Source: Vreelandella neptunia (GTDB lineage: Bacteria > Pseudomonadota > Gammaproteobacteria > Pseudomonadales > Halomonadaceae). From it: a stretch of DNA of 64,000 bases. A model generated the notes under the pieces. That model ran no database searches and was not told the DNA's origin. It saw nothing but the letters and a program-made list of their open reading frames with translations. The translations under genes and the position numbers were made by a program. Positions 1-9,832 of the stretch are shown here, piece by piece; within the stretch, counting starts at the first letter, position 1; the number at the start of each line of letters is the position of its first letter. Location of the stretch: contig NZ_CP140255.1 in assembly GCF_034479615.1 (NCBI RefSeq), positions 3,906,001-3,970,000 on the forward strand, read 5' to 3'.

Positions 1-731
<731 letters not shown>

Positions 732-778
732 CCGGCGCTTAATAACTGTTGTTTCTATAAAACAGCGGAGGCTCTACC

Positions 779-2158
779 GTGACTAGCCAACTGAACCATC
801 TACCCAGCGCAAAAGAGGTCGGCACCTACGACCCGCATACGCTGGACAGCAATTTTAGCGATCTACACCCACCGTTAACTCCGCGCCAGGCGATGATCGA
901 AAGCCAGCGCTGCCTTTACTGCTTTGATGCGCCCTGTGTGGAGGCTTGCCCGTCGGATATTGATATTCCTAGCTTTATTCGCCAAATCAGCGAGAACAAT
1001 ATCAACGGCGCGGCGGAAACCATTCTGGAAGCCAATATCCTAGGTGGCAGCTGCGCCCGGGTGTGCCCTACCGAAATTCTCTGTGAACGCAGCTGCGTGC
1101 GTAACCACGATGCCGAGTGTCAGCCAGTACTGATAGGCCTATTACAGCGCCACGCCACCGATAACATGCAGTTCGAGAGCCACCCGTTTAAACGCGCCGC
1201 CAGCACAGGCCGCCATATTGCCGTCGTCGGCGCTGGGCCCGCGGGGCTCTCCTGCGCTCACCGCCTGGCGATGCTGGGCCACCAGGTAACGATTTTCGAA
1301 GCTGAGCAAAAGCCCGGCGGGCTGAACGAATACGGCATCGCCCGCTACAAAATGACCGATGATTTTGCCCGCAAGGAAGTGGAATTCCTGCTTGAGATCG
1401 GCGGCATCGAGATCCAGTACGGCCAGCGTCTGGGCGAAAACCTGGAGCTTGCTACGCTTCGCAAGCAGTACGACAGCGTGTTTCTCGGTTTGGGCCTGGG
1501 CGCCAGCCGTGCTCTTGGTTTAACCGGGGAGCAAGCCCCCGGCCTGATGCCTGCGGTGGACTACATCAAGGTTCTCCGCCAAACCAATGACCTAAGCAGT
1601 TTGGCCGTGGCCAAGCGCTGTATCGTGATTGGTGCGGGCAATACTGCCATTGATATGGCAACGCAAATGGCTCGCTTAGGGGCAAGCGAAGTAACGCTGG
1701 TCTACCGCCGTGGTGTTGAAGCCATGTCCGCCACCGAACATGAGCAAGAGATCGCCAAAGCCAACGGCGTGCGAATGGTGACCTGGGCCCAGCCCGACGA
1801 AATTTTGCTCAACGATCAGGGCCGAGTAGCCGGCATGCGCTTTGCCAAAACCCATGATCAAGGGGGCCGCTTAGCCCCTAGCGGAGAAACCTTTGAAATC
1901 ACCGCCGACGCTGTTTTCACCGCGATAGGCCAAGGGTTCGAAGGCGCGAGCCTAAGCGATGCCACCGCGGCTGAGCTTGATCGGGACGGAGAACGCATTC
2001 ACGTTAACGAGATGTTCCAAACCTCACTGCCCAATGTGTACGCTGGCGGCGACTGTGTAAAACCCGGCCAAGATCTCACCGTACAAGCCGTGCAGCACGG
2101 CAAGCTGGCGGCCCACGCCATTCATCAAGCACTCGCCGCTAAGCAGGAGGCCGCATGA
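779..2158 (+). CDS. preT: NAD-dependent dihydropyrimidine dehydrogenase, subunit PreT
   Basis: Electron-input subunit of the bacterial dihydropyrimidine dehydrogenase, which uses NADH to reduce uracil and thymine (and can run in reverse). 459 residues, slightly longer than E. coli PreT. Two N-terminal cysteine clusters (C45, C48, C53, C57 and C92, C96, C102, C106) fit two 4Fe-4S centres. GAGPAG at 151-156 is the FAD motif, and VIGAGNTA near 286 is the nucleotide-binding motif of the NAD(P)H domain. The start is GTG, chosen because AGCGGAGG lies just upstream and the N-terminus matches the family. The stop overlaps the preA start by 4 bp, indicating translational coupling. Confidence 0.95.
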   Translation: MTSQLNHLPSAKEVGTYDPHTLDSNFSDLHPPLTPRQAMIESQRCLYCFDAPCVEACPSDIDIPSFIRQISENNINGAAETILEANILGGSCARVCPTEILCERSCVRNHDAECQPVLIGLLQRHATDNMQFESHPFKRAASTGRHIAVVGAGPAGLSCAHRLAMLGHQVTIFEAEQKPGGLNEYGIARYKMTDDFARKEVEFLLEIGGIEIQYGQRLGENLELATLRKQYDSVFLGLGLGASRALGLTGEQAPGLMPAVDYIKVLRQTNDLSSLAVAKRCIVIGAGNTAIDMATQMARLGASEVTLVYRRGVEAMSATEHEQEIAKANGVRMVTWAQPDEILLNDQGRVAGMRFAKTHDQGGRLAPSGETFEITADAVFTAIGQGFEGASLSDATAAELDRDGERIHVNEMFQTSLPNVYAGGDCVKPGQDLTVQAVQHGKLAAHAIHQALAAKQEAA

Positions 2159-3498
2159 ACACGACGCCTTTCAACACCCTCTCTTTTCCAGGCCAGAAAA
2201 ACAGCGGCGACAGTATCGTTAACGGCGTTGACCTATCGGTGAACTTTGCCGGCATCAAAGCCCCTAACCCCTTCTGGTTAGCCTCCGCCCCGCCTACCGA
2301 TAAAGCCTACAACGTGGTACGCGCCTATGAAGCTGGCTGGGGCGGCGTAGTATGGAAAACCCTTGGTGAAGAGCCACCTGCGGTGAATGTCTCCTCACGC
2401 TACTCGGCCCATTACGGCAAAAATCGTGAGGTCATCGGTTTTAACAATATCGAGCTGATTACCGACCGCTCGCTGGAAATCAACCTCAAAGAGATCACCC
2501 AGGTGAAGAAGGATTGGCCTGATCGCGCGCTGATCGTCTCCATCATGGTGCCCTGCAACGAGGAAGCCTGGGCTTATATTCTTCCCTTAGTAGAAGCCAC
2601 CGGCGCGGACGGCATCGAGCTAAACCTGGGCTGCCCCCACGGCATGCCGGAACGCGGCATGGGCGCGGCGGTGGGTCAAAACCCCGACCTGATCGAAAAA
2701 GTCACCTACTGGTGCAAGAAGCATTATTCAAAACCAGTAATTGTAAAACTCACGCCCAATATCACCGATATTCGCGTGGGGGCTCAGGCAGCACTGAGGG
2801 GCGGCGCCGATGCGGTATCGCTGATCAATACCATCAATTCGATCACCAGCATCGACCTGGACAATATGGTTGCTAAGCCCACCGTGGGCCACCAGAGCAC
2901 CCACGGCGGCTACTGCGGCAGCGCCGTGAAACCTATCGCGATGAACATGGTGGCAGAAATTGCCCGCGACCCGGCGACGCCCACGCTGCCAATCTCTGGT
3001 ATTGGCGGTATTTCCACCTGGCGGGATGCGGCGGAATTTATCGCCCTAGGCGCGGGCAGCGTGCAGGTATGTACCGCGGCGATGCTCAACGGCTTTCGTA
3101 TTGTGGAGGAGATGAAAGACGGGCTTTCCCGCTGGATGGCGGAAAAAGGCTACGACTCGATCGAGGCGTTCTCCCGAAAGGCGATACCGCAGACCACTGA
3201 CTGGAAACACCTGGATATCAACTTCAAGACCATCGCCAAGATCGATCAGGATCTGTGCATCGAGTGCGGCCGCTGCTATATCGCCTGCGAGGACACCTCC
3301 CACCAGTCGATTGCCAAGCTCACCGAACAGGACGGCGCTCGCCGCTATGAAGTGATTGAAGAGGAGTGCGTAGGCTGTAACCTTTGCCAGATCACCTGCC
3401 CAGTGGAGAACTGCATCACCATGGTGCCCCAAGAGACCGGCCAACCCTTCCTGGCCTGGGATAACGACCCACGCAATCCTTTCCGGGTCGCTTCTTAA
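2155..3498 (+). CDS. preA: NAD-dependent dihydropyrimidine dehydrogenase, subunit PreA
   Basis: Catalytic FMN subunit that reduces the 5,6 double bond of uracil or thymine. 447 residues: an N-terminal dihydroorotate-dehydrogenase-like TIM barrel with the segment NLGCPHGMPERGMG near residue 160, and a C-terminal ferredoxin domain with two 4Fe-4S clusters (CIECGRCYIAC near 367 and CVGCNLCQITC near 405). It overlaps preT by 4 bp, so the two subunits are made from one message. A strong hairpin terminator follows 33 bp after the stop and ends the operon. The order hydA-preT-preA places the first two steps of reductive pyrimidine breakdown in one transcript. Confidence 0.96.
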   Translation: MNTTPFNTLSFPGQKNSGDSIVNGVDLSVNFAGIKAPNPFWLASAPPTDKAYNVVRAYEAGWGGVVWKTLGEEPPAVNVSSRYSAHYGKNREVIGFNNIELITDRSLEINLKEITQVKKDWPDRALIVSIMVPCNEEAWAYILPLVEATGADGIELNLGCPHGMPERGMGAAVGQNPDLIEKVTYWCKKHYSKPVIVKLTPNITDIRVGAQAALRGGADAVSLINTINSITSIDLDNMVAKPTVGHQSTHGGYCGSAVKPIAMNMVAEIARDPATPTLPISGIGGISTWRDAAEFIALGAGSVQVCTAAMLNGFRIVEEMKDGLSRWMAEKGYDSIEAFSRKAIPQTTDWKHLDINFKTIAKIDQDLCIECGRCYIACEDTSHQSIAKLTEQDGARRYEVIEEECVGCNLCQITCPVENCITMVPQETGQPFLAWDNDPRNPFRVAS

Positions 3499-3531
3499 AG
3501 CCGTCTATTAATTTCCTCAAGACACTACCCT

Positions 3532-3563
3532 CCGCCCTCAGCTTATGAGGGCGGTCGCGTTTT
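3532..3563 (+). terminator. Rho-independent terminator after preA
   Basis: Nine-base arms CCGCCCTCA (3532-3540) and TGAGGGCGG (3546-3554) enclose a 5-nt loop and are followed by TCGCGTTTT. This is the end of the hydA-preT-preA operon. Confidence 0.8.
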
Positions 3564-3619
3564 CTGCAACATACTGTTCCCTCACCTAATAGCGACAAGA
3601 GACAGCATTCCTGAGAACA

Positions 3620-3651
3620 TGAGAAAATATCGCATATAGAATATTTTCTCA
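3620..3651. promoter_or_regulatory. AT-rich inverted repeat upstream of the binding-protein gene
   Basis: TGAGAAAATAT (3620-3630) and ATATTTTCTCA (3641-3651) form perfect 11-bp arms around a 10-bp spacer, ending 14 bp before the ATG of the siderophore-type binding protein. It could be a repressor operator over the promoter or a leader hairpin. It does not resemble the 19-bp Fur consensus closely, so I do not call it a Fur box. Confidence 0.5.
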
Positions 3652-3665
3652 TAAAAGGAAGTTCA

Positions 3666-4529
3666 ATGAAGTTCGCTATCACTACCACCGCTATGCTCTT
3701 AGCGGCTGCCAGCGCTACTGCGAGCGCCGACCAACGAATCGCCACCTTCGATTTAGGCAGCCTGGATACGCTGGATGCACTCGGTTTAAAAGAGCAGGTC
3801 GTGGGTGTACCGAAAGCCAGCCTGCCTGACTATCTTGAGCAGTATGCAGCCGATGACGTCACCAATATCGGCGGCCTACGCTCACCGGATATGGATGCCC
3901 TTGGCGAAAGCGAGCCTAGCCTCATTCTCTACACCGGACGCCAGGGTGAGTGGGAAGAGGAACTTAGCGAGATCGCTCCGCTGCTCAACACCAGCCTTCA
4001 GGGTGACGACTACCTGACTGCTTTTGACGCCAACATACGCGAACTGGCGAGTCGTTTAGCGGTGGAAGGCAAAGCTGAAGAGGCGCTGGGAATACTGCAC
4101 GCCGAGATTGAGACCCAGCGCGAAGCGCTAAGCAACGCTCCTAGCACGCTGGTGGTAACCCACAACGGCGGTAACCTGATGTTGAATCAGCACCCGGTCG
4201 TTCACGACGTGCTGGGTGTAGCTACCGTTGAGATGCCTGCTAGCGTGACATCTGAAACCCGCGGTACCCGTACCTTTACCCCGCTTTCACCTGAGGCGAT
4301 TAGCGAAATTGATCCAGAGGTCTTGCTGGTAGTTGATCGCAGCGCCGCGATTGGCGATGAGCCTGCCGATGCAGATGCCTTAGCGAAAACGCTCTTAGAT
4401 GCGGGTGCTGAGAAAGCGCAGGTTGTTATGCTAACCCCCGCGCTGTGGTACCTCTCCGGTGGCGGCCTGCAGAGTCTGGCGCTACAGGTTGAAGAAGTCG
4501 CTGCCGCGCTAAACTCGTCAGGTAACTAA
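3666..4529 (+). CDS. Siderophore ABC transporter substrate-binding protein (CeuE/FatB/YclQ-like)
   Basis: Periplasmic class III substrate-binding protein of 287 residues with a Sec signal peptide (MKFAITTTAML...ATASA, cleavage near residue 21). Family-typical segments are DLGSLDTLDALG, the central IGGLRSPDMDAL, and the late SPEAISEIDPEVLLVVDRS. These resemble binding proteins for Fe(III)-catecholate/siderophore complexes. Start ATG 3666 follows AAAGGAAG. No permease or ATPase gene is adjacent: the next gene is a chemoreceptor on the other strand. It therefore either works with a transporter encoded elsewhere or is a solitary receptor. The inverted repeat just upstream suggests its own regulation. 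Confidence 0.82.
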   Translation: MKFAITTTAMLLAAASATASADQRIATFDLGSLDTLDALGLKEQVVGVPKASLPDYLEQYAADDVTNIGGLRSPDMDALGESEPSLILYTGRQGEWEEELSEIAPLLNTSLQGDDYLTAFDANIRELASRLAVEGKAEEALGILHAEIETQREALSNAPSTLVVTHNGGNLMLNQHPVVHDVLGVATVEMPASVTSETRGTRTFTPLSPEAISEIDPEVLLVVDRSAAIGDEPADADALAKTLLDAGAEKAQVVMLTPALWYLSGGGLQSLALQVEEVAAALNSSGN

Positions 4530-4542
4530 GCGCTCACGAAAC

Positions 4543-4571
4543 CATTACCCCCTCTTAATGAGGGGGTAATG
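4543..4571. terminator. Hairpin between convergent genes (putative bidirectional terminator)
   Basis: CATTACCCCCTC (4543-4554) pairs perfectly with GAGGGGGTAATG (4560-4571) around a 5-nt loop. It sits between the convergent binding-protein and chemoreceptor genes. No long T run follows on either strand, so terminator function is inferred from position and strength. Confidence 0.6.
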
Positions 4572-4612
4572 CAGCCTAAATAGCGAGAAACCTACATGAC
4601 GCGAAAGTTAGC

Positions 4613-6316
4613 TTAAAAGGCTTCCCAATCATCTTCAGTGCTAGCCGTGGTTTTGCTGCTCGCTTGGCTGCGTGGCGCAGGCCGCATCAGCGCGGGCTGT
4701 TGTTGAGATAAATGTTGAGATGAGCGCTGTGGCGAGGCAAGTGGGGCGTGTTGTGTACGGCTCTCCCCATCAGCTAAACGAAAGGCTGAAACAACGCTTT
4801 CAAGCCGCGCCGCCTGCTCTTCCAACGAGCTGGCCGCTGACGAAGCCTGCTGAACCAGGGCCGCGTTCTGCTGAGTCACTTCATCCATCTGGGCAACCGC
4901 TTGATTGACCTGCTCAATGCCCGAACTCTGCTCCTGCGAGGCCGCGGAGATCTCATCCATAATATCGGTCACCCGGCGCACCGAGGAGACCACATCCCGC
5001 ATCGTCGCACCGGCGCTTTCGACTAATGCTGAGCCCTCTTTCACCTGGCTGGACGACGCTTCGATCAATGCCTTGATCTCTTTGGCCGCATCGGCACTGC
5101 GGCTGGCTAAGTTACGTACTTCGCTGGCCACCACCGCAAAGCCCCGGCCTTGCTCGCCTGCGCGCGCCGCTTCCACCGAGGCATTGAGTGCCAAGATATT
5201 GGTCTGGAAGGCGATAGAGTCGATAACGGTAATAATATCCGCTACTTTCTGCGAGCTGCTAGAGATACCGTGCATGGTGGTAATGACTTGCTCAACGACT
5301 TCGCCACCGTTGCTTGCGGTGCTTGAAGCATCGTTCGCCAACTGGCTGGCCTGGCGGGCATTATCGGCATTCTGTTTAACAGTAGCGGTTAACTGCTCCA
5401 TGCTAGCAGCGGTTTCCTGCAACGATGATGCCTGCTGCTCGGTACGCGAGGATAGATCCGCATTGCCACTGGCTATTTCGCGTGCACCGATATGAATCGA
5501 GCCGCTGCCATCGCGTACTTCGGAGACTGTTTTAGATAAATTGCTTTGCATATGCTGCATGGCGCTAAACAGTTTGCCAATTTCGTTACTGCCACGCTCA
5601 CTGACTTGGCCTGAAAGATCGTTTTTGGCAATACGCTCAAAGTGAGCGACTGCCTCGTCTAGCGGCTTAACGATAGAGCCCACCATGGCGATACGCACAA
5701 ATATAACCATCAATGCTGCAAATAACAGTACGGCGATATCGATATAGCCAATCAGCTGCATGTCACTTTCATAATCGGTGACCATAAGCTTGTTTTGATC
5801 CGCCATATAATCGTTGTAAGCCCTGCTCGCCTCGATGAACCGCTGATTCAAATCACTGGCCGATTCTCTTGCGTTGCGAAAAGCGTCCTCGTCCCCGGCA
5901 GCCAGCGCCGCTTCCTGGGGCATAAGCCCCTGTTCGGTCAAGCGGTCGAAGCTTGCTATCAAGGTGTCTACACGGGGCGCCGGCACCGCGATCGACTCAA
6001 ATTGGTCAAAATGATCTCGTGCACTTTCCTGCATGTCCTGGGCCTCTGCCAAGTATTGACGGGCCGAACGAGCATCGCCTTCATAACTCGCGACAAAACT
6101 GTTTACATAAAAAAGCTGTGCGTTTGCTACCGATAACTGGCCTTGGTTAACCGCGCGCATTTGATCCGCCGCACGGTCGACTTCTCTAAGCGAAGAGCTA
6201 CCCTCTTCGCCAGCTCGATAACCAAGAAAGGCGATAACGATAATTAATAACGAAAAGACAGCAAGAACGAGGGTTAACCCCATCTTGACGGACACATTGC
6301 TGAGTAGACGGTTCAT
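4613..6316 (-). CDS. Methyl-accepting chemotaxis protein
   Basis: Transmembrane chemoreceptor of 567 residues. It has a first membrane segment at about 12-34, a periplasmic four-helix-bundle region to about 186, a second membrane segment at about 188-212, then a HAMP domain and a long coiled-coil signalling domain. The signalling tip carries the near-invariant hairpin segment ([20 protein letters not shown]). The last residues DDWEAF match the C-terminal NWETF-type tether pentapeptide that docks CheR and CheB, so this receptor is probably adapted directly by methylation. A canonical FliA promoter lies upstream on the same strand. The ligand cannot be read from the sequence. Confidence 0.95.
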   Translation of the reverse strand: MNRLLSNVSVKMGLTLVLAVFSLLIIVIAFLGYRAGEEGSSSLREVDRAADQMRAVNQGQLSVANAQLFYVNSFVASYEGDARSARQYLAEAQDMQESARDHFDQFESIAVPAPRVDTLIASFDRLTEQGLMPQEAALAAGDEDAFRNARESASDLNQRFIEASRAYNDYMADQNKLMVTDYESDMQLIGYIDIAVLLFAALMVIFVRIAMVGSIVKPLDEAVAHFERIAKNDLSGQVSERGSNEIGKLFSAMQHMQSNLSKTVSEVRDGSGSIHIGAREIASGNADLSSRTEQQASSLQETAASMEQLTATVKQNADNARQASQLANDASSTASNGGEVVEQVITTMHGISSSSQKVADIITVIDSIAFQTNILALNASVEAARAGEQGRGFAVVASEVRNLASRSADAAKEIKALIEASSSQVKEGSALVESAGATMRDVVSSVRRVTDIMDEISAASQEQSSGIEQVNQAVAQMDEVTQQNAALVQQASSAASSLEEQAARLESVVSAFRLADGESRTQHAPLASPQRSSQHLSQQQPALMRPAPRSQASSKTTASTEDDWEAF

Positions 6317-6720
6317 GGTGCGGTACTGCTCCTGGCTAGGTATATTCGCTTTAGATGATCTTGATAACCTAGCAGCAGACTGACCGATGGCTTGGATTAT
6401 AAGAACAATCTTTTATCTTGCGCGCAAAACTTTATCGGCCAAGATAAGTTTCACTTTAGCAAAAACCCAAACTTATTTAAACACCCAACTCTTTTTAATC
6501 AGTCAATAACCAGAGACCGTTAATCTATGAACAAAATATTAAACTTAATCTATGTTATCGAATAATATTCAATCATATGAGTTTGAACTATAACGGTACT
6601 TATTCCATGATTTACTAATATATTTTTGGCACTGCCGCTTCATCACGCCGGGGGCACTATCGCGCCTAGAGAAGAATGAAATAACGGCGTTAAGTCGTGA
6701 AGCAGGATCGTGAAGAGAAG
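6317..6720. other. AT-rich intergenic region upstream of the chemoreceptor
   Basis: About 400 bp without a credible gene. It contains the FliA promoter at 6432-6458. The remainder, especially 6460-6620, is markedly AT-rich compared with the flanks and shows no coding signature that I can support. Confidence 0.6.
6432..6458 (-). promoter_or_regulatory. FliA (sigma-28) promoter of the chemoreceptor gene
   Basis: Read on the minus strand: TAAAGTGA, an 11-bp spacer, then GCCGATAA. The -10 element and spacing match the enterobacterial sigma-28 consensus (TAAAGTTT-N11-GCCGATAA) exactly, and the -35 differs only at its last bases. It lies about 115 bp upstream of the receptor start, placing the gene in the flagellar/chemotaxis regulon. 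Confidence 0.85.
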
Positions 6721-6760
6721 AAAAAGCGCTGCCCCAGTGGCCGAAGCGACGAGGGCAGCG
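6721..6760 (-). terminator. Terminator of the RND efflux operon
   Basis: On the minus strand CGCTGCCC and GGGCAGCG (6753-6760 and 6727-6734) form the stem of a hairpin followed by CTTTTT. It lies 24 bp beyond the RND permease stop. Confidence 0.65.
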
Positions 6761-6783
6761 GAGGGCATAAGACCCTGGCAGGG

Positions 6784-9700
6784 TTATGAGTCGGCGTGAA
6801 CCTTGATCCGGTACAGTACGCAATAAACCACCGGCAGCACTATCAGAGTTAACAGCGTGGCGACACCCAAGCCGCCGATCAGCGCGACCGCCATGCTGGC
6901 GAAGAAGGCATCGCTAATTAGGGGGATCATGCCTAACATGGTGGTTAACGCAGCCATGGCGACCGGACGCACGCGACTGACGGCTGCTCGCACTACCGCA
7001 TGGTAGCGGTCTTGGTGCAGCGGCAGTTGCACGTTTATCTCTTCCACCAATACGATGGCATTTTTGATGACCATACCGATCAAGCTCAGCGTGCCCAGCA
7101 GCGCCATAAACGAGAAGGGCATCCCGGTAATCAACAACGCGCCCACTACGCCAATAATCGTTAGCGGTACCAGCGACCAAATAGCCAGCGGTTGGCGGAA
7201 ATTATTGAACAGCACTACAGTGAGAATAAACATCATCACTATGCCCAGCGGCAGTGAGGCAAATAAACCACTCTGCGCTTCACCAGCGGTCTCAAACTCA
7301 CCACCCCACTCCAACCGGTAACCTGCCGGTAGATCCAAGGCTTCCACCCTCGGGCGAATGTCGGCCAATACGCTGGCTGCTGTCACCCCGCTTAGCGGAT
7401 CCGGCTCACCGTACACCGCCAGCATGCGTTCGCGATTGCGACGCATAATCAGCGGATCCGCCACCTGTGTGGTGATATCGCCGATGACTTGATCGGCGGT
7501 GATATAGCGGTTTTGCTCTCCGCTCCAGACGTTAAGCGAGCCTAGGTTATCCACATCGTGACGCTGTTCGGGAATTGCTCGCGCCACTATCGGAATCAGG
7601 TCGCTGCCGTCGCGGTAAATGCCCACTTGGCTGCCACTGGTACTCAGCGCCAGGGTGCTGGCCAGGTCTTCACGGGTCACACCCAGCCTACGTGCAGTAT
7701 CTTCAAGAAAAACGGGCTCAATCGCCTGCACGCGGTTACGCCAACTGGTGCGCACGCTGGTCATGTTCGGGGTATCGCGGAACATGGCCTCAACTTGATC
7801 GCCCAACTGGCGAAGTACCGCCGGGTCGCTGCCGTAGAAGCGTGCCTCTAGCTTGGCTTTAGGCGCAGGGCCGACCTCCAACGGGGCGATTTTATAGTCG
7901 ATATCGCTATGGTCGCGCTCCAACACTTGCTCTACGTCAGCCATGCGGTCGTGTTGCGTCGCTTTATCGTCGGTTTCGACAATCAACTGCGCATAGCTTG
8001 CGTAGCGGTCTTCCGGTGAATAGGTGAGGGTAAAGCGCTGCGCCCCGCCGCCCACTGTGGTTGTCAGGTGGCGAACGCCGTCCATCTCCATCACGCTCTT
8101 TTCAAGCTCGCTTACGCGGCGTTGAGTTTCGAGGATATCAGTGCCTTCCGGCGTGCGATAATCGACAAAAAAGATCGGCGTATTAGAGGCCGGAAAGAAG
8201 GCATTTTTAACCGAACCAAAGCCGACCACCGCGCCTGCTAATATCACCGCCATCAGCGCCAAGGTTAACCAGCGCCAGCGAATACCGGTGATAATGACAC
8301 GGCCTACAAAACGATAAACCACGCCTTTGTAGGGGTCTTCCTGTCCATCGCCGGGGGCCACATTGCGGAAAAACAGCTTGAAGTAGAAGGGCGTTAACGT
8401 CAGCGCCGTGATCCAGCTCAGCAGCAGTGAGTACAGCAGCACGAAGAATAGCGAGCCGATAAACTCACCGGTGGTGTCTGGCGATAAGCCGATGGGCGCA
8501 AAGGCGGCAATCGCGATCAGCGTGGCCGCCAGCAACGGCCAGGCGTTTTGGCGAATCACTTGGTGCGCAGAATCGCGAATCGTGCTGCCGCGCTTTAACC
8601 CCACCAGCATGCCTTCAGTAACCACAATGGCGTTATCTACCAGCATTCCCAGGGCAATAATCAGCGCTCCCAGCGAGATTTTCTCCAACTGCAAACCGTG
8701 GAAGCGCATCAGCATAAAGGTGCCGATAATGGTGATCAGCAGAATAAAGCCCATTAGCAGACCGCTGCGCCAGCCCATAAACAGCATCAGCACCACGATG
8801 ACAATGGCCACCGCCTGGATCAAGCTGACCAGGAAGCCGGATACAGCGTCGTCAACCACCTGGGGCTGGTTGTAAACGACGTTCAGCTCCATACCCAGTG
8901 GCGTGCGTGTTTGCAGTGCATCCAGACGCTGCTGTAGCCGTTCTCCTACCTCGACAACGTTCACCCCACTTTCAAAGGAGACGCCCAACGAGATCGCCGG
9001 CCTGCCCATATCGCGGTAAAGCTGCTGGGGCTGTTCCGCAAGCTCGCGGCTCACATCAGCAATATCGCTCAGCCGCACCAGCTCGCCATCGCCCTCACTG
9101 ACAATCAGGGCGCGCAGAGCTTCAATATCTGCCGCGCTGCCCGTGGGGGTGATACGAAAACGGCGGCCATCCTGTTTAAGATGCCCTGAGTCTGCCACTG
9201 CATTTTGGGTCTCAAGCAGTTGCTGTAATCGTGTTAACGGAATATTCAGTGCGCGCAGGCGTTCGCGATCAACTTCGATATAGATGCGCTCTTCGTGCTC
9301 ACCGCTTAGCGACACCTTCGCGACGCCCTTCACCAAAGCGAGCTCGCGCTTGAGAAAATCAGCATGGTCAGCCAGATCCGGCATGCTATAGCCGTCGCCC
9401 GTCAGGTTGACCATAAAACCAAATACATCGCCAAAGTCATCATTTACGCGGGATTGACTCGCTCCCGGCGGAAGCGCGGCTTGGGCATCCTGTACTTTAC
9501 GGCGCAGCGAATCCCATAATTGCTCCAACTCCTCGTTCTGCACCGTACTTTCGAGCTCAACGGTGATCTGCGATAGGCCATCGGAGCTCACCGAGCTAAC
9601 CCGTTTGATCGATGACATCGCCTGGATAGACTCTTCCAGGGTCGAAGTGACTTCCTGCTCTACCTCTTCAGGCGTCGCGCCTGGGTACTGCGTGGTAATC

Positions 9701-9831
9701 AGCGCATTGCGGATGGTAAATTCGGGAAACTCCAGTTGACCCATGCCTAAAAAAGACAGCGCGCCGCCCGCCAGCAGCACCACGGTCATTAAATAGCTGG
9801 CCGCTCGATGGCGTAGAAAGTAGTCGACCAT
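6784..9831 (-). CDS. RND efflux transporter permease subunit (AcrB-type, HAE1-like)
   Basis: Inner-membrane proton-driven pump of 1015 residues, the usual length of the AcrB/MexB-like family. It shows the duplicated RND layout: one membrane helix near the N-terminus, a large periplasmic loop (about 35-330), six helices, a second periplasmic loop, six more helices. The N-terminal segment QYPGATPEEVEQEV is characteristic. The TM4 motif reads LVDNAIVVTEG, so one of the paired aspartates of AcrB is Asn here, as in a number of HAE1 relatives. The adaptor gene ends 1 bp before this start, so they are coupled. No outer-membrane channel gene is adjacent. Substrates are unknown; drugs or solvents are plausible from family only. 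Confidence 0.94.
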   Translation of the reverse strand: MVDYFLRHRAASYLMTVVLLAGGALSFLGMGQLEFPEFTIRNALITTQYPGATPEEVEQEVTSTLEESIQAMSSIKRVSSVSSDGLSQITVELESTVQNEELEQLWDSLRRKVQDAQAALPPGASQSRVNDDFGDVFGFMVNLTGDGYSMPDLADHADFLKRELALVKGVAKVSLSGEHEERIYIEVDRERLRALNIPLTRLQQLLETQNAVADSGHLKQDGRRFRITPTGSAADIEALRALIVSEGDGELVRLSDIADVSRELAEQPQQLYRDMGRPAISLGVSFESGVNVVEVGERLQQRLDALQTRTPLGMELNVVYNQPQVVDDAVSGFLVSLIQAVAIVIVVLMLFMGWRSGLLMGFILLITIIGTFMLMRFHGLQLEKISLGALIIALGMLVDNAIVVTEGMLVGLKRGSTIRDSAHQVIRQNAWPLLAATLIAIAAFAPIGLSPDTTGEFIGSLFFVLLYSLLLSWITALTLTPFYFKLFFRNVAPGDGQEDPYKGVVYRFVGRVIITGIRWRWLTLALMAVILAGAVVGFGSVKNAFFPASNTPIFFVDYRTPEGTDILETQRRVSELEKSVMEMDGVRHLTTTVGGGAQRFTLTYSPEDRYASYAQLIVETDDKATQHDRMADVEQVLERDHSDIDYKIAPLEVGPAPKAKLEARFYGSDPAVLRQLGDQVEAMFRDTPNMTSVRTSWRNRVQAIEPVFLEDTARRLGVTREDLASTLALSTSGSQVGIYRDGSDLIPIVARAIPEQRHDVDNLGSLNVWSGEQNRYITADQVIGDITTQVADPLIMRRNRERMLAVYGEPDPLSGVTAASVLADIRPRVEALDLPAGYRLEWGGEFETAGEAQSGLFASLPLGIVMMFILTVVLFNNFRQPLAIWSLVPLTIIGVVGALLITGMPFSFMALLGTLSLIGMVIKNAIVLVEEINVQLPLHQDRYHAVVRAAVSRVRPVAMAALTTMLGMIPLISDAFFASMAVALIGGLGVATLLTLIVLPVVYCVLYRIKVHADS

Positions 9832-9832
9832 T

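Noticed and set aside
3620..3651. Fur box before the siderophore-type binding protein
   Set aside because: The inverted repeat has the wrong half-site sequence and spacing for the 19-bp Fur consensus.
6569..6823. 84-codon ORF past the RND permease
   Set aside because: It overlaps the RND stop and terminator, has no ribosome site and no protein-like pattern.
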